DNA of 64,000 bases from Smallanthus sonchifolius (Eukaryota > Streptophyta > Magnoliopsida > Asterales > Asteraceae). Every line of letters begins with the position of its first letter. Position 1 is the stretch's first letter. Below the pieces are notes generated by a model that saw only the letters and a list, made by a program, of their open reading frames with translations, had not been told where the DNA came from and made no database searches. A program made the translations under genes and the position numbers. Location of the stretch: contig CM042032.1 in assembly GCA_023525975.1 (NCBI GenBank), positions 72,810,260 to 72,874,259 on the forward strand, in the 5' to 3' direction. This document shows, in pieces, positions 46,102-58,354 of this stretch.

Positions 46102-46329
46102 GGGAATTCTTGGAGTGAGCATCGCTTATAGGCGAGCAACATACTTTCTAATGGGCTAATGATTTAGACCTAAATGTTCTGATTAGTCCAACTATTATCC
46201 ATAGAATTATCTATTATTGTCTATTTCTTTTATTTCATTATTGTAAACGTTTATCATTATCAATAAAATTTCATTTGGATTCATCATTCTCTTGTTTATT
46301 CACTTACTTATATTCGTTATTTTCTTAGA

Positions 46330-47520
46330 ATGCCTCCTCGTCGCGACACCAATGCAACCTCCAGCAATAACCACAGCGCTGCCGATCTTGCTGCAATTAT
46401 TACTCAACAGCTTGCGGCCGTCATTCCCACTATGGTCGCACAAATCAATAACTCGGGAATCTCCAGTGCTAATAACAGCAACAACAATATTTGTATCTAC
46501 AAATATTTTGCCTCCTGCAACCCTGCTAGTTTCTTCGGCACCGAAGGGGCCACTGGTCTCCTCCAATGGTTCAAAAAGATGGAGAATACCCTTGATATCA
46601 GTGGTTGCCTCGAAAACCTGAAAGTTAAGTATGCTTCAAGCTCTCTCCATAAGAGAGCCCTGACCTGATGGAATGCAGAAATGCGTACAAGGGGTAGGGA
46701 TGCTGCTCTAGCTCTTTCATAGGATGACTTTAAGGGAATCATGGTGGCTGAGTTCTATCCCCAAAATGAGCTCAAGAAGATTGAAATCGAAATGTGGAAT
46801 CACTGTATGGATGGGGCAGAGCATACTACCTATGCCACTAGTTTCCACGAGCTTTGCACTTTGGTTCCTATTATGGTAACCCCGCTCAGCCGTATGATCG
46901 ACCGTTATGTCGGTGGTTTGCCAGCAATCATGAGGGGTCACATCATGGCCTCTACTCCTGCTACTCTCGAAGTTGCTATCCGATTATCCGGTTCCTTAAC
47001 GGATGACATGGTTAAATCTGGTTTATTGGTTAAAAAGGATGCAAAAAGGGTCATTGAGGAACCAGCTAAGAAGTTTGATTCTAGCAAGAGGCAAAGAACT
47101 ATGAAGAACTTTGCCATGGTGACACCCGCCACACCGGTGACCCAAGTTGCTCCTACCGTTCAAGCCCCTGTCAAAAAGGGATACACTGGAACAGCAACTC
47201 TATGCCCCAAGTGTAATTATCATCACCTTAGGAACCAATGCCGTCAATGCAACAACTGTGGTAGGTTTGGGCACCTGGCCCAAAGCTGTCGTATATCTTC
47301 TGCAGCTGCTTTTGGTAAAGCCGTTGTCCCAGCTGCTGCTAACAATGGTAGGGCCTGCTATTGGTGAAGTGCTACCGATCATCTCAGGAACAATTGCCCG
47401 AAGAACAACACCAACCATGCTCCTCGTGACCGTGCATTTTCCATTGGCACGACTGAAGCTCGCAAGGAACCAACCATTTTCACTGGTACGTATCTCCTTA
47501 ATAACCATCCTGTTTTAGTT
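46330..47520 (+). pseudogene. Gag of element D
   Basis: Starts with MPPRRDTNAT at the conserved TAG-AATGCC context. The gag core has YKYFASCNPASFFGTEGATG and LLQWFKKMENT, and later YVGGLP. In-frame stops occur at 46666-46668, 46720-46722 and 47365-47367, but no frameshift is needed. The first knuckle CNNCGRFGHLAQSC is intact; the second is destroyed by the TGA at 47365. A basic linker (KKDAKRVIEEPAKKFDSSKR) lies before the knuckles. Confidence 0.88.
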
Positions 47521-50500
47521 TTATTCAACACTGGTGCGGACCCAAGCTTTGTGTCAGCCATGTTCGAACCATTGCTTGAAATTAGCCCTTTTGTATTAGA
47601 ACCCGCTTATAGTATTGAACTAGCTGATGCAAAACTAACTCATGTTCACTCCATTGTCCGCGGATGCACCCTAACCCTCAATGGCCATTCCTTCGCTATT
47701 TACCGGATTCTCATGGCTCTTGGAATTTTCGACGTTGTCGTCGGAATGGATTGGCTATCCAGCAATCACGTGGAAATCGTTTGTTCTGAAAAGGTCGTTC
47801 GTGTGCCTTTTCCATCAGGAGATACCCTAAAGATCTTCGGGGAAAAGCCTTGCAAAAATCTCAAGATCATTTCATGCATGAAAGCCCGAAGCTACTTAAG
47901 GAAGCAATACTATGCTTTCCTAGCCCACGTTATGGAGAAAAAGCCTGAAGCGAAAAAGATCCAAGATATCCCAATCATCAAGGATTATCCCGAAGTTTTT
48001 CCCGATGACTTGCCCAGACTTCCTCCAGTCCGACAAGTCGAGTTCGGTATAGACCTCGTGCCCGAAGCTAACCCTGTTGCTAAGTCTCCTTACCGCTTAG
48101 CTCCTTCCGAGATGCAAGAAATATCTAGCCAACTCCAAGAACTTCTTGACAAGGGATTCATTAGACCGAGCTTCTCACCTTGGGGAGGTCCGGTCCTTTT
48201 CGTTAAGAAGAAAGATGGATCGTTCCGCATGTGCATCGACTACCGTGAGTTGAACAAACTCACCATCAAGAATCGGTACCCGCTACCAAGGATTGGTGAC
48301 TTATTCGATCAGCTTCAAGGAGCAACCTGTTTCTCCAAGATTGATCTTCGTTCTGGCTACCATCAACTTCGAGTTCTAGATGAAGGTATTCCGAAGACTG
48401 CTTTCCGTACCCGCTATGGACACTACGAATTTGTGGTTATGCCTTTTGGCTTGACCAATGCACCCGTTGTATTCATGGACCTTATAAACCGTGTCTTCCA
48501 ACCCTAATTAGATCAATTTGTCATCGTCTTCATCGATGATATCTTGATTTACTCCAAAACCAGAGTCGAGCATGAACAACATCTCCGACTAAACTTGGAA
48601 CTCTTGAAGAAAGAGCAACACTACGCCAAATTTTCCAAGTGCGAATTTTGGCTCAGAGAGGTTTAGTTCTTAGGCCACGTGATCAATGACAAAGGTATTC
48701 ATGTTGACCCTGCTAAGATCGAAGCTATCAAAAATTGGTGTGTACCAAAAACACCATCCGAAATCCGTTCATTTTTGGGTTTGGTCGGGTATTATCGAAG
48801 GTTCATCTCGAACTTTTCGAAGATTGCCTTGCCTCTTACAACACTAACCTAAAAGAATAAACCCTTCTGTTGGGAGCAAAAGCAAGAAGATGCCTTCCAA
48901 CTCCTTAAACAAAAGCTGTGTGATTCCCCTATCTTGAGCCTTCCCGATAGAACTGATGATTTTGTCGTTTACTGCGATGCATCAAACCAAGGTCTTGGAT
49001 GCGTATTGATGCAACGAGAATATGTCATAGCCTACGCATCGAGACAACTTAAGATCCACGAGAAGAATTATACAACTCACGACCTTGAATTAGGTGTTGT
49101 GGTCTTCGCTCTTAAAATTCGGAGACACTATCTCTATGGCACGAAGTGTATCATCTTCATTGATCATAAAATCCTCCAGCACATCTTCGATAAAAAAGAA
49201 CTCAACATGAGGTAGAGACGTGGGGTTGAGCTACTCAACGATTATGATTGCGAAATCCGCTATCACCCCGGTAAAGCCAACGTGGTAGCTGATGCACTCA
49301 GCCGAAAAGATCGTATCAAACCTGCACGTTATAAGGAAATGGGAATGATCAACCAAGCAAGCCTCAAAGCTCAAATTCTTCAGGCCTAGCAACAAACTCT
49401 TGCTAGGGATAATTTAAAAGGAGAACTGGATTGTGGTGCTGAGAAGCATCTCGAGCCGAAGTCCGATGGAGTACTCTACTACATGGGTCGTATGTGGATC
49501 CCTGACTCCAACGAACTTCATAAGCTGATCCTTGACGAGGCCCATAAATCTCGATACTCAGTTCATCCTGGAGCCGATAAAATGTATCAGGATCTCCGAG
49601 AATTCTATTGGTGGCCTAAGATGAAGAAAGACATCTCTCTTTATGTTGGAAAATGCCTCACCTGTCTTAAGGTTAAGGATGAACATCAAAAACCGTCGGG
49701 TCTCTTGCAATAACCGGAAGTCCCTATGTGGAAATGGGAACAAATTTCCATGGACTTTATCACCAAACTCCCGAGAACTTCGAGCGGGAATGACTCGATT
49801 TGGGTCATAGTTAACCGTTTGACTAAATCCGCTCACTTCCTTCCGATCCGTGAAGATTTTAAGATGGAGAAGTTATCAAGGCTTTACACCAACAAAATCG
49901 TGACTCTTCATAGAGTCCCTATATCCATTATTTCTGAACGAGATAGCCGTTTCACTTCTCGATTTTGGCAAGCATTGCAAAAAGCCTTAGGATCTCGTCT
50001 GGATCTTAGCACGGCCTATCATCCCCAAAAAGATGTCCAAAGTGAGCGAACCATACAGACTCTTTGCTTCATACACGTGTCATTGACTTTGGTGGTAATT
50101 GGGACCATTATTTGCCACTTATCGAGTTTTCATACAATAATAGCTACCATACGAGCATCAAGTGTGCTCCTTTTGAGGCTATATGGTAGGAAGTGTCGAT
50201 CTTCGGTGTGTTGGACCGAGATCGGTGACACCCAAATTACCGGTCCTGAACTCATTAAAGAAACTTCTGACAAGGTCTTTTTAATTCAAGAAAGACTCAA
50301 AGCCTCTCGCGACCGTCAGAAGAGTTACGCCGACAATCGAAGGAAACCTCTCGAGTTTCAAGTCAGCGACAAAGTTTTACTCAAGGTTCCCCCTGGAAAG
50401 GAGTTGTCCGATTTGGGAAAAAGGGAAAGCTAGCTCCTAGGTACGTTGGACCTTTTGAAATCCTGGAACGGATAGGTCCCGTGGCCTACAAACTCAAGCT

Positions 50501-50801
50501 ACCATCTGAGCTCAGCAACGTTCACGACACATTTCATGTATCAAACCTCAAGAAATGTCTGGCTGATGATAACCATCATATTCCTTTGGATGAAATCCGC
50601 ATCGATGATAAACTTCATTTCGTCGAGCAACCCGTGGAAATCATAGATCGTGAAATCAAGCAACTCAAACGAAGCCGCATACCTATTGTTAGGGTCTATT
50701 GGAATTCGAAACGTGGACCTGAGTTCACCTGGGAACGCAAAGACCAGATAAAGCTCAAATACCCACACCTTTTTGAAAATCCTACAGCCTCTATTATTTG
50801 A
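47521..50801 (+). pseudogene. Pol of element D (protease, RT, RNase H, integrase, chromodomain-like)
   Basis: Same frame as gag as far as about 50060. The protease box reads LFNTGADPSFVS, so the catalytic Asp is Asn. RT keeps the fingers (DGSFRMCIDYREL) and an intact VFIDDILIYSK. RNase H keeps YCDAS, DLELGVV and NVVADALSR, and has FIDHKIL at the third site. In-frame stops are at 48505, 48664, 48850, 49213, 49387 and 49711. Integrase has an HHCC finger and MDFI but reads SERD where relatives have SDRD. Frameshifts near 50060, 50180 and 50400 follow. The last part (50481-50801) ends with chromodomain-like RGPEFTWERKDQ and KYPHLF. Confidence 0.9.
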
Positions 50802-50814
50802 ATTTCGGGGAGAC

Positions 50815-53224
50815 TGTAACATTTCTGCTTTTTATGTAACCGTAACGTTTATTGTATTATTGAATGAATAACATTTGGATTTATTATATTATCATGTTAT
50901 ACCTCAAACAATTCAATTTGATACCTTGCATGCTATTTAGTGCTTGCACGTCCTCGTTCGCCTTATAAACCTCCGTTTACTGCGTACCGTCCACTACCGC
51001 CAACCACATTATACATAACTTTGATTTTTATTTCATAAGCTAAAAGGATTCATTTCATTATTAAGAACAACTTTCATGTACAAAACTTTCCTTAAATACA
51101 CTCCGAATTTTATAAAACGATCAAGTTGCTATGTGCAGTTGTAACGCTTTACCGACACACTATATTCACCTATTACTAAAGTAAGACCAATATATCAATC
51201 TTAAGTACCTAAAATAGTAATTCAACCAGTTTATTTATTCCTATAAATCTACACTAGTATCGGCTACCACTTAAAGCTCCAATGGTTGAAAATTGAACGT
51301 TTTATGCACCTAATCATAAATTAATCAAGTTGAGGGACCTTGTTGTCATTCCTTAAAGTTGGATTTCAAAATTTGGTAGATGGTGGCTGTTTTAGGGTCC
51401 CAAAACCCTAAACTTGTCCTCCAAACTCTTTCCACAATTACACCCATGAATCCTCAAGTATAAATAGATGGCCTTGGGTGCTTAATTCTTTGCTCATTCC
51501 CTACAAACCAAACTTAAAACCCCTTATTTTTGTGAAATTCTCACCCCCTAACCCCTGGAAAAAAATCACAAAATCAAGCCAAGAAGAACCAAGTAAGTTG
51601 TTCTACTGAATCAACTTTCCACTCTTTCGTTCTTGTACTCATCGTATTCCATCTCCTTCTATTCTTTTATTTTATTTTTTTTCTCTTACATCATGATCAC
51701 TTGATCATGATGAATCTTAATCATATTCTATATAACTAATATTATAATCAAGCTAACTAACATGATCAATCGATCATAGGATCCCGTTTGCAATGGCGGC
51801 TATGCCGTCGCATTCTGTGAATTCTCCATACGTTCTTCGGTAATAGTGTTCTCTGCCGATACCTTAGAACGTATGGGTTAACATAAACATGTTGTATCTA
51901 CTATATATTAACGCTACATACATTTTTATAATTTTTATTTACGCGTTCGGTAACCTTAAAACCCTAAACGGTCCACTTAAGTGCAACCGTTGAATTTGGA
52001 CATAAATAGTGCTGACTTTAACTAAGCATAACTTGATCATAATTAATCGAAACTTAGCAAACCCAAATTCCACGACGTAGTTCTTCGAGTGCACGTTCCA
52101 ACCATAATTGGATCGTATTCTAATTCAAAATCATGGCTCCGTAGTGGCCAAAACGGAAAAGAAACGTTTTTCAGTACCTACTGTCTTGTTTGACTGTTTT
52201 GGATATGATCCGGGTCTCAAACGGAAAGCTTTCTAAATGAAACTTTTTTGAAACATTATAAACTAGTCTCCTATAAAACTTCATGATTTTAGCACGTTGT
52301 TTGATATTTTTAACCAGCACGTTTCTGTTCAGCTCTTATGCTGTCCAAATCTGTAGATTAACAACATTAACCACTATATATTCTCTCTTCTATTTCTCTC
52401 ATCCGTTAACGTTCTAACTTCCGATAAACACCATCCAAACCCTAATTGACTATATCGTGATCTTTTAGGGTGTTGATCTAAATCCTAGAACTCTCAAGCC
52501 TTACGAGTTAATCATCTCTCAACACAAAAGTGAGTTCTTCATAGCCCCTTTTCCTTTTAAGTTTTGGGGTGGAAACATGTACCGTGGAACATTCAAAAAT
52601 TTTCATACAAATCAACTAAAACATTTTCTTATACTTGTTAGAATTAAACATACATGATTGGATATTCGTAAACGTAAAGTCCCTCACGTGATTCATACAC
52701 AACCATTAACTTTTTATAAGCCAACGGTAGTACGATAATGGATCCATATTTGTGACATACCCATCCATCACCCGGTTAAAGGTGTTGGATGATTGAAATC
52801 CAACATATTCATGATTTGGTGGGTTCCAAATCTCTTTGGGGGCAATTTGGTTAATAGGGTTGGTTGTGGACTTCATGTATGGATTTAATTGACTTGTATA
52901 TTTAAATTGTTTGTATCTGATTTGTACATATATCTTTGTGTGTCAAAACCTATGAGACTCACCAACTTTGTAGTTGATACTTGTTTTACATGTTTTCAGG
53001 AAATGAAAAGTATGAGTTTAGCTTTGAAGATTCATCACCATAGGATTGCATGATGGCCTTAGAAGACAATAAAATAAATTATTATTTGGGTTTTAATTTC
53101 ATTTGAGACTATGTAACGAATTATGGGTTTTTAATAAAATATATTTAGTATTTATTTATGCCTTGTGTTCTTGTAATTCAATTTCGTCGCGTTCCCGTGA
53201 TTCCGCCATTGGCGGGGTGTGACA
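50815..53224 (+). repeat. 3' LTR of element D
   Basis: 2410 bp paired with 43114-45543, directly preceded by the short polypurine tract CGGGGAGAC (50806-50814). Ends GGCGGGGTGTGACA, then TSD TCGCG. Terminal hairpin arms CCGCC (53203-53207) and GGCGG (53211-53215). Confidence 0.95.
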
Positions 53225-55519
53225 TCGCGTGTGTAAACCGTACTTTGACAAATTCGTGATCGTCTTCATTGATGATATTCTCATCTATTCAAAATCAAAA
53301 GTGCAGCACGAAGAACACTTACGATTGGTTTTAGATCTCTTGAAGAAGGAGCAATTGTACGCCAAGTTCTCCAAGTGTGAATTTTGGCTAAAAGAAGTTC
53401 AATTCTTGGGCCACATAGTCAACGAAAAGGGTATTCACGTGGATCCCGCAAAAATTGAGGCGGTGAAGAACTTGCAAGTTCCAAAGACCCATACGGCAGT
53501 CCGCTCGTTCCTTGGCTTAGCGAGCTACTATCGTCGTTTCATATCGAACTTTTCAAAGATCGCGGTGCCACTCACAGCCTTAACACATAAAGGCAAACCC
53601 TATGAGTGGGGACCAAAACAAAAGGAAGCCTTTCAAACTCTGAAGCAAAAATTGTGTGAGGCTCCTATCTTGACTCTTCCTGATGGAACAGATGACTTTG
53701 TCGTTTACTGTGACGCTTCCCACTTAGGCCTTGGTTGTGTTCTTATGCAACGAGGTAAAGTGATTGCTTATGCGTCCCGACAACTCAAAATCCATGAGAA
53801 GAATTATACGATGCATGATCTTGAGCTGGGTGCGGTCGTATTTGCTCTCAAAATTTGGAGGCACTACTTATATGGTACTAAGTGTGTGGTTTACACTGAC
53901 CATAATAGTCTCTAACACATTTTCAATCAGAAAGAACTCAACATGAGGCAAAGGCGTTGGGTTGAACTTCTAAACGACTACGACTGCGATATTCGTTACC
54001 ATCCTGGTAAAGCGAATATCGTAGCCGATGCTCTTAGTCGTAAAGAATTTATTAAGATCCACAGCATCTAGATTCAGAATGACATTCAAACTCGCATCTT
54101 TGAGGCACAACACATTTCCGTCACTGAAGGAAACATGTACAATGAAATGGCATGTGGTGCTGAACTCCAACTCGAGACAAAACCCAATGGACTACTTTAC
54201 TTCCTGAATCGTATATGTGTTCCGGACCATGACAATCTTCGTACCTTTATCATGAATGAGGCTCACAAGACTCATTATTCTATACATCTCGGTGCAGATA
54301 AAATGTATAAGGATCTTCGTACCCAATATTCGTGGCCTGGTATGAAAAAGGACATTGCTTTATATGTGTCCAAGTGCCTTACTTGTTTGAAGGTTAAGGC
54401 CGAACACCAGCGTCTGCCCGATTTACTTGAACAACCCGAGATTCCCGTGTGGAAGCGGGAATGTATTGCTATGGAAATTATAACCAAACTCCCGCATACG
54501 TCTCGTAGTCATGACAATATTTGGGTAATCATCGATCGTTCGTTTGACAAAATCTGCTCACTTCCTACCCATCCGTGAAGACTATCGAGTCGAGAAATTG
54601 GCTCGAATATATATTGATGAAATAGTTAGTCGTCACGGTGTACCTCTCAACATTATTTCTAATCGTGATGGACGATTCACTTCTCGTTTCAGCAATCTTT
54701 GCAATCAGCTTTGGGTACTCAGCTGAATCTTAGCACGGCTTACCATCCGCAAACTGATGGTCAATCTGAACGAACAATTCAAACCCTCGAAGATATGCTT
54801 AGAGCTTGTGTCATTGACTTCAAGGGAAAATGGGATTTACATCTACCCATAGTCGAGTTCTCGTATAACAACAGCTATCACACGAGCATTGATATGGCTC
54901 CTTTCGAAGCACTTTATGGTCGGAAGTGTCGTTCTCCTATCTCTTGGTCTGAAATTGGTGAAGCACAAATCACTGGTCCCGAACTTATTCAGGAGACTTT
55001 CGACAAGATCCTTTTGATCCGTGACAACCTTCAAGTAGCAAGGAGTCGGCAGAAGAGCTATGCCGACAAACGTCAAAAACCCTTGGAATTTCAAGTCGGC
55101 GATCTGGTTCTTCTCAAGGTATCCCCTTGGAAAGGCGTGGTTCGTTTTGGAAAGAAAAGAAAACTTGCACCAAGATTTGTGGGTCCTTTTAAAATCCTTG
55201 AACGGATTAGGAAGGTAGATTACAAACTGGATTTACCTGAAGGACTCAACAACATTCATCCAACATTTCATGTCTCAAACCTGAAGAAATGCTTAGCCGA
55301 CGAGAACCTTCACATACCGCTTGACGAGGTTCACATTGACGAGTCAATGTACTTCGTGGAGAAACCCGTGGAGATTATGGATCGGGAAGTTAAACATCAA
55401 GTCGTATCCCAATCGTTAAGGTTCGGTGGGAATACAAACGTGGCCCAAAGTTTACTTGGGAACGTGAGGATCAAATGAAAACTAAATACCCACATCTTTT
55501 TCCTGAACCCTCCTCCTAA
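53225..55519 (+). pseudogene. Pol of element A, distal part (RT, RNase H, integrase, chromodomain-like)
   Basis: Resumes the RT with VFIDDILIYSK intact, then the connection (FLGHIVNEKGIHVDPAKIEA) and RNase H (YCDAS, DLELGAV, YTDHNSL, NIVADALSR), with TAA at 53913-53915. Another stop follows at 54068. The integrase finger has HKTHYSIHLG and CLTC. The first catalytic box reads MEII where relatives have MDFI, the second SNRD in place of SDRD; only DGQSER is conserved. Frameshifts lie near 54535 and 54700. The last 260-codon open stretch (54699-55478) covers the integrase C-terminal barrel and breaks frame before the chromodomain-like FTWERED, which ends at TAA 55517-55519. Confidence 0.9.
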
Positions 55520-55544
55520 TCAATTTCGGGACGAAATTCCCTAA

Positions 55545-55556
55545 AGCAGGAGAGAC
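55545..55556 (+). other. Polypurine tract of element A
   Basis: AGCAGGAGAGAC directly before LTR start TGTAATCC at 55557. Confidence 0.8.
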
Positions 55557-55775
55557 TGTAATCCCCATGAATCTCCGACCCTTATTATAACTATTCCGGC
55601 ACTTGTATTATCATTATTTTATGATTTCTACTTTCCTATTTCAATGAGAACTATCATATTTATCTATTTCATCGCATGAACATAAACATGCATACATTGA
55701 GTGCAATTATTTCAAATTAAAAAATAATAAATATTTATATAAGGAATTATATAAATAATTGTTATTATTCTATGA

Positions 55776-55807
<32 letters not shown>

Positions 55808-58354
55808 CAAACATGTAAATATAAAATCTAAGTTATAAATTCTATAAACAAAATTAGGGTGTATAAAAAAGTTATATTATTTAAATTACAAACTAAATGA
55901 TTTTATTAGGAATAATACCATTTTAATTTGCAAAAATTATATTTTCATGTATGAAACATTTAAAAATAATTTTAACATTTAATTGAACTTATAAAAACTT
56001 ATAAATTTAATGGTTTTATATTCTATAAAAGTTCAGGGTTAATTTTGCAATTTCTGAATCTTAAATTTTAACTTAAGACTAGGTTTGTGCATAAAATGAT
56101 AACTATTTAAACTCCAGGGACCAAGCTGCAAAATCCGAAAAAACCCCCTTCCCTGATCATGAGTTCGAGTCCCACAGGGCCGGTTGGCTGACCATTTAAC
56201 TTGAACTCGTCTTTGAGACATTTTCGTGCGAAAACGTTGATGGCATTACGTTTAAGACAACCAAACGATCCATCCTCTATGTTTAATCGAGCTTTTATGA
56301 ACATATCAATGGTTAACTTGTAACCGAAACTTCATTGAAAGTAATTTAATCGATCGGTCCATTCCGGTCCAAATTTCGTATAAATAGAGGCCTATAATCA
56401 TTAGCGAGATCCATTGCAAACTCCCCGCACCCTCAATTTCGTCGAATTGCACCTCTGAATCACCCAAATCCATCGAATAAACCGTCACTGTTTTGCTCAG
56501 TCGTTCTCATCCTCTACGCAACCACCTTAGGTAATTTTGGTACCATTATACTCGTTTTAACCCACTGATCAAAAGCCCTAATGATTCGGGTTAGTATCTG
56601 CACGCTTTCATGGCCAATTTAAGGGCTAGGGTTACGGGTGCGTTTTGGGGAAGAAGATGACTCGGGGAGTATTGCTTTTAAATTAAACGCACAGGGTTAG
56701 ACCAAGGCGTAAGCCCTAGTCTTATGGTTAAGTGTGGGTGTGTCTGGTGACCCGGGCTCGACGCGGGTTCAAGTCCTGGTAGCCGGGTTTTGGTGTTTTA
56801 ATTCCTTTTTAATTATTTTAATACATAATTTATGTTTTAAAAATTCTGATTAAATTTTATAAATCTAATAAATATATCCTATAATTTTTATAAAAACAGA
56901 AAATATTTTAACTATTTTAATTTATTAAAAACACATTAAAACACTTGTAAATTCTTAAATAAAACAATATAAATGATTTGTTTAGACAAATTTAATTATG
57001 TCATTTTATTTATAAATTAATAATGTTTATTAAAAAAATTATAATTTAATGTTTAAGCATTATTAAATTATTTTAAACACATAAATAATTATTTTGGCAA
57101 GAATAATCATTTAAACATTTTAAATCTATAAAAATACCTAAATAATTATTTTAGATAAATAATTATACAAGTTCAATTAATTACATTTAAAACTTATAAT
57201 TACTTAATAACTCTTTTATAAATCAATTAATTATTTTATTATTAATTACTTAAACCTTTTTCCATTCCATAAGTTATTTATTAATTATTTAAAAATGATT
57301 ATATAAATAAATCCAAATGAAATATTATTTAAACTTTTCTCCTATTCCATAACTTATTTATTTAATTATCTTAGATAAATAAATTCAAACATTTACTATG
57401 GTAATTACTATATAATTAATTAGGGTTTATAACTAATTCTAGTTAGTATTACCCTATCATTATAAACATATATATTTTCCTACAAAACTTATACAAATCA
57501 CATATCCAATACCAAACCCTATGAAACCCTAAGATCTTAGAATTTTCTTATTTTCATTAAACGTACATTGAATTTAGAGTACAATTCAAATGTAGGTTTA
57601 TTGTGAGAAATCCTCACGAGGCCTATTCATCTTTACCAAATCATATCATTAATAGCTTCAGTCCAAGTGAGTTTACATAACCCCTTTTTCTTTTTTTACT
57701 TTTGGGGCGAAACATGTCTACAATTACATTACATACAAAATTCAATACCTATGTTATTTTGAAAGGTCTTTATGCTTTATGTCTTAAACTGCTTGGTGAC
57801 CATTACGTGTGTTTATGTTAGTACAATCATTAACTTGTGTGGCAAGCCTAAGGTAGTACCTAGCATGATCATTTATACGGGAATCCGATTCATTACTTAA
57901 CATAAACCTTAGCGGGTTTGTGTTTACATTTTGGTACTTCACGCAATCCGGGGGATTGTGCATATATATAAACATGGCTTGATTGTACGCTTTGGAATCT
58001 TGCATGTTTTCATATTTATGCTTTAGACTCGCTTTGAACATATTGAATTGTAAACTTTAATCAACTTTGTTTGGTGTCAAAACCTATGTTTCTCATCAAC
58101 TACTTGTAGTTGACATTACCTACATGTTTCAGGTGCACATGTTTGAGAACTGTGTTGAACACTTAGGACTTTGGACCTAGCAATAATGAAATTCAACTTA
58201 TGTTATGTTATGAACGCTTTGTTTCCTATTTTTCTTTTATAACGGATGCTTTAATTATGATTAATAAATATTATCACAATTAATAGATGATCATGTGCTT
58301 ATGAACAACCGCGTTAGCCCCGGCGTATAATCCGCCGCCGGCCGGGGTGTGAAA
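55557..58354 (+). repeat. 3' LTR of element A
   Basis: 2798 bp, uninterrupted, TGTAATCCCC to GGGGTGTGAAA, then TSD TACGT (58355-58359). It contains a (TA)n run at about 55779-55804, two T-arm-like segments (near 56160 and 56753) and the terminal hairpin arms CCGGCG (58320-58325) and CGCCGG (58336-58341). Confidence 0.95.

Larger units (their letters stand above)
43114..53224 (+). mobile_element. Complete gypsy chromovirus-like element D
   Basis: A plus-strand element of 10111 bp with LTRs 43114-45543 and 50815-53224, TSD TCGCG (43109-43113, 53225-53229), a primer site, a leader, and gag and pol in one continuous frame broken by point changes. Inserted in the RT of element A; excising D with one TSD copy joins the codons for MDLMNR and VCKP exactly. 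It is related to A and C but its LTR is a different family (TGTAACATTTCT start). Confidence 0.95.
24196..58354 (+). mobile_element. Gypsy chromovirus-like element A, split by B(C) and D
   Basis: A plus-strand Ty3/gypsy element spanning 34.2 kb, of which about 10.8 kb is its own. Parts: 5' LTR 24196-24870 plus 38151-40310, internal region 40311-43113 plus 53225-55556, 3' LTR 55557-58354. The TSD is TACGT. Both LTRs end GTGTGAAA, not GTGTGACA. The gene order is gag, protease, RT, RNase H, integrase and chromodomain-like tail, matching the Tekay/Del group in layout and LTR size; the clade is inferred. It sits in the RT-zinc-binding ORF of a LINE, and was later hit by B in its 5' LTR and by D in its RT. 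Confidence 0.92.
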
